A stretch of DNA of 7,759 nucleotides from Paraktedonobacter sp039923935 (GTDB lineage Bacteria > Chloroflexota > Ktedonobacteria > Ktedonobacterales > Ktedonobacteraceae), in contig JBDTBU010000186.1 of NCBI GenBank assembly GCA_039923935.1, positions 1-7,759 on the forward strand, in the 5' to 3' direction. Positions 5,341 through 7,759 of the stretch are shown here, one piece after another. Made by a program: the position numbers and the translations under genes. Numbering within the stretch: the stretch's first letter is position 1; every line of letters starts with the position of its first letter. The notes under the pieces were generated by a model. That model was not told the origin of the DNA. It ran no database searches and saw only the letters and a list, made by a program, of their open reading frames with translations.

Positions 5341-7759
5341 ATGGCATCCTGGTGGCAAAAAACAGCGGCGGCGGCAGCCGGTATTGCTGGTCTGGCGGGC
5401 GGAGCATATTATCTCTTTATGCAACGGCCTCTCCCAAAAACCAATGGCACACTGCGTCTGGCAGAACTGCACGAACCTGTTGAAATCGTCACCGATAGCT
5501 ACGGGGTTCCGCATATTTACGCTCACAACGAAGACGATCTGTATCTAGCTCAGGGCTATGTACACGCTCAGCACCGTCTCTGGCAGATGGAATTCAACCG
5601 TCGCATCGGCTCAGGTCGTTTGGCCGAAATTTTTGGTGAAGTGGCTCTAGAGGCTGATCGTTTCACGCGTCGCCTGGGTATGCACCGCGCCGCAGCCGAG
5701 GGTGTCCGCCAGGTCTCGGCGCATAGTCGGCGCATCTTGGACGCGTACGCGTGTGGCGTCAATGCCTTTATCAGCAGCCATCGCCACAACCTGCCCGTCG
5801 AATTCACTATTCTGCGTCTCAATCCTACACCCTGGCAAGCCGTCGATAGCGTTCAGTGGTCCAAGATGATGGGCTGGAACCTGGGTGGTAACTGGGAAAC
5901 TGAGCTTGTACGTGCTCGTCTGGTTGCGAAGCTTGGCCCCGAACGCGCTGCTAAGCTGGAGACGGGCTACGATCCCGCGCACCCGTTGATTATTCCGCCT
6001 GGTGTGGCCTACGACGGCGTGAACCTAGGTATGTTAGCCCAATATGCCGAGATCAAGCAACTCAGCGGCTTCGGCCTGTTGGGTGGCAGCAACAACTGGG
6101 TCGTCGATGGCACGATGACCACTACGGGTAAGCCAATTGTCTGCAATGATCCCCATCTGGGGCAGGCCGCGCCCTCAATCTGGTTTGAGTGTCACCTGAC
6201 CGCTGGTGAAATTGATGTCGTGGGAGCCAGCTTCCCCGGTGCACCCGGCGTGGTTATCGGGCACAACCGTCATGTGGCCTGGGGCGTGACCAACGCCGTC
6301 TCCGATGTTGAAGATCTCTACATCGAAAAATTCAATCCTGCAAACCCCAACCAGTATGAATTTATGGGCAAGTGGGAAGAAGCCCAGGTCTATCGTGAGG
6401 AGATCAAGGTCAAGGGACGTGCAGAGCCAGTGATCGAAGAGGTACGCGTCACCCGCCACGGGCCAATCCTGACCGCACTCAAAAGCAGCACAGCCGCGCC
6501 AAACAGCGATCAGCCGGAAGAACTGCCGCTGGCCCTGCGTTGGACCGGCCTAGAGCACCACGATATCATGTCTGCGCTCGAAAAAATGGCGTTGGCTACA
6601 GACATCCACAGTTTTCGCAACGCTCTGCGTCACTGGGATGTGCCCGCGCAAAACTTTGTCTTTGCCGATACCAACGGCGACATTGGCTACGTGATGGCTG
6701 GCGCGATTCCCACGCGTGCCAAGGGCCAAGCCCTACTGCCCATGCCTGGCTGGACTGGCGCGTACGAATGGACTGGCTTGATTCCCTTTGAGGAACTGCC
6801 CCAGGTCACGAATCCGCCACAGCACTTTATCGCCACGGCCAATAACCGCGTGGTAGGCGATAGCTACCCCTACTATATTACGCACGAATGGCTCAATGGC
6901 TATCGTGCCCAGCGCATTCGCGATCTGCTAACCAGCAAGGGCAAACTTGCCCTCTCGGATATGGCCGCGATCCAGAGCGACCAGTACTCGATTCCGGCTG
7001 AGCATATCACACCGCATATTCTGAGTATAGCGCCGCGTACGTTGCTAGCCAGTCAGGCCCAAGATATCCTGCGCACCTGGCATTATGTGCTCGCACCCGA
7101 TAGCGCCGCCGCCTCGATCTACACAACCTTCTTGCGCAAACTGGAGCATATCATCTTCGCGGTCCTGCTGGGAGACGATGAAGGGTTGCTTAAATCCTAC
7201 CTCGGCACGGGCACAACGTTGCTGGCAATCATGAATGGCTACACCAGCCGCAGCAAGCCGCAGATCATTCGCATGCTCAACGAGCGCGACGATAGCTGGT
7301 TCGCTGACTCGGTGGTATCCAACGGGCCGCGTACTTGGGAAACCGCGCTCCATCGAGCTTTCGAGGCCGCTTTGGAAGAACTACGTGAGAAGCTGGGCGA
7401 CGATCCCGTCAACTGGCAGTACGGCAAAATCCACAAGATGACCTACTCCCATCCGCTGGGCATGGTCAAGCCGTTGGACAAGCTTTTCAATCGTGGCCCC
7501 TATCCTGTGGGCGGTGATATCGATACGGTCAACATGGGAGCGGTCTCGCCCACACAGCCGGAGAACGTCGTCACCGTGCCCTCATTCCGTCTGATCGCCA
7601 ACCTCGCCGATCTCGCCGCCTCGCTCTCGATGCACGCGCCCGGCCAGTCTGGCCATCCCGTCAGCAAGCACTACGACGATTTCATCAAGCCCTGGCGCAA
7701 CGTCGAGCACCACCCCATGCTCTTCGACCACGAAATGATCGACGAGCACGCGGTTGGTA
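5341..7759 (+). CDS. Penicillin acylase-family Ntn hydrolase, membrane-anchored (3' partial)
   Basis: The frame stays open from the ATG at 5341 to the window edge, giving 806 full codons; the family is usually about 780-850 residues, so only the tail is missing. Residues 8-27 are a hydrophobic signal anchor, placing the enzyme outside the membrane. The alpha part has GVPHIYA near 56-62 and a helical region. Autocleavage is expected at Gly249/Ser250 in GGSNNWV, making Ser250 the beta-chain nucleophile. Other family landmarks are NDPHL (269-273), GHN and AWGVTN (307-318), Asp322 and Asp325, Asn438 in QNFVFAD (oxyanion Asn), NNRV (501-504) and PGQSGHP near the C-terminus. Counted from Ser250, the Asp pair falls at beta 73 and 76, the calcium ligands of E. 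coli penicillin G acylase. The family cleaves amide bonds of penicillins, acyl-homoserine lactones or other N-acyl compounds; the substrate here cannot be told. No own promoter is evident, so read-through from cysS is likely. Confidence 0.95.
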   Translation, partial: MASWWQKTAAAAAGIAGLAGGAYYLFMQRPLPKTNGTLRLAELHEPVEIVTDSYGVPHIYAHNEDDLYLAQGYVHAQHRLWQMEFNRRIGSGRLAEIFGEVALEADRFTRRLGMHRAAAEGVRQVSAHSRRILDAYACGVNAFISSHRHNLPVEFTILRLNPTPWQAVDSVQWSKMMGWNLGGNWETELVRARLVAKLGPERAAKLETGYDPAHPLIIPPGVAYDGVNLGMLAQYAEIKQLSGFGLLGGSNNWVVDGTMTTTGKPIVCNDPHLGQAAPSIWFECHLTAGEIDVVGASFPGAPGVVIGHNRHVAWGVTNAVSDVEDLYIEKFNPANPNQYEFMGKWEEAQVYREEIKVKGRAEPVIEEVRVTRHGPILTALKSSTAAPNSDQPEELPLALRWTGLEHHDIMSALEKMALATDIHSFRNALRHWDVPAQNFVFADTNGDIGYVMAGAIPTRAKGQALLPMPGWTGAYEWTGLIPFEELPQVTNPPQHFIATANNRVVGDSYPYYITHEWLNGYRAQRIRDLLTSKGKLALSDMAAIQSDQYSIPAEHITPHILSIAPRTLLASQAQDILRTWHYVLAPDSAAASIYTTFLRKLEHIIFAVLLGDDEGLLKSYLGTGTTLLAIMNGYTSRSKPQIIRMLNERDDSWFADSVVSNGPRTWETALHRAFEAALEELREKLGDDPVNWQYGKIHKMTYSHPLGMVKPLDKLFNRGPYPVGGDIDTVNMGAVSPTQPENVVTVPSFRLIANLADLAASLSMHAPGQSGHPVSKHYDDFIKPWRNVEHHPMLFDHEMIDEHAVG

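Noticed and set aside
6540..6791. An 83-codon plus-strand open frame within the acylase region
   Set aside because: It is out of frame with the acylase, whose conserved motifs cover the same bases.

Overview
The window reads as an ordinary chromosomal stretch of a bacterium with a fairly high-GC coding style. I infer a spore-forming, multicellular member of the Chloroflexota (Ktedonobacteria-like). The basis is the overall style of the CysRS, the N-terminally anchored penicillin acylase and the GC-rich palindromic intergenic repeats. No taxonomic marker gene is present, so this is an impression and not a demonstration. All supported genes lie on the + strand.

Layout. Positions 1-435 hold the 3' end of an unrecognised alpha-helical protein whose frame is open at the left edge. 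A 452-base gap of lower GC follows, with short repeats but no gene. Positions 888-2669 encode a secreted protein with a clear signal peptide and a probable beta-propeller fold, closed by a 17-bp rho-independent terminator that starts four bases after the stop codon. A strong extended -10 promoter (2739-2768) then drives a single-domain globin (2910-3317) through a leader of about 135 nt. Between the globin and cysS (3318-3717) lie a 23-bp stem palindrome, a second hairpin sharing sequence with its loop, an extended -10 promoter (3465-3494), and a leader of about 217 nt with a 14-bp stem-loop. cysS (3718-5175) encodes cysteinyl-tRNA synthetase. The 165-base gap after it carries a third, expanded copy of the hairpin repeat. 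A membrane-anchored penicillin acylase-family Ntn hydrolase (5341 to the right edge) follows, with 806 codons visible and only its last residues likely missing.

How the genes relate. The terminator separates the secreted protein from the globin. The globin and cysS each have their own promoter. I see no good promoter for the acylase, so it may be read through from cysS. There is no evidence for a shared pathway; this looks like housekeeping (cysS) beside stress, extracellular and hydrolase functions.

The least explained signals are the family of palindromic repeats with a conserved loop (three copies, one nested inside a larger palindrome) and the structured cysS leader that lacks a T-box. 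I did not find a convincing new multi-gene system.
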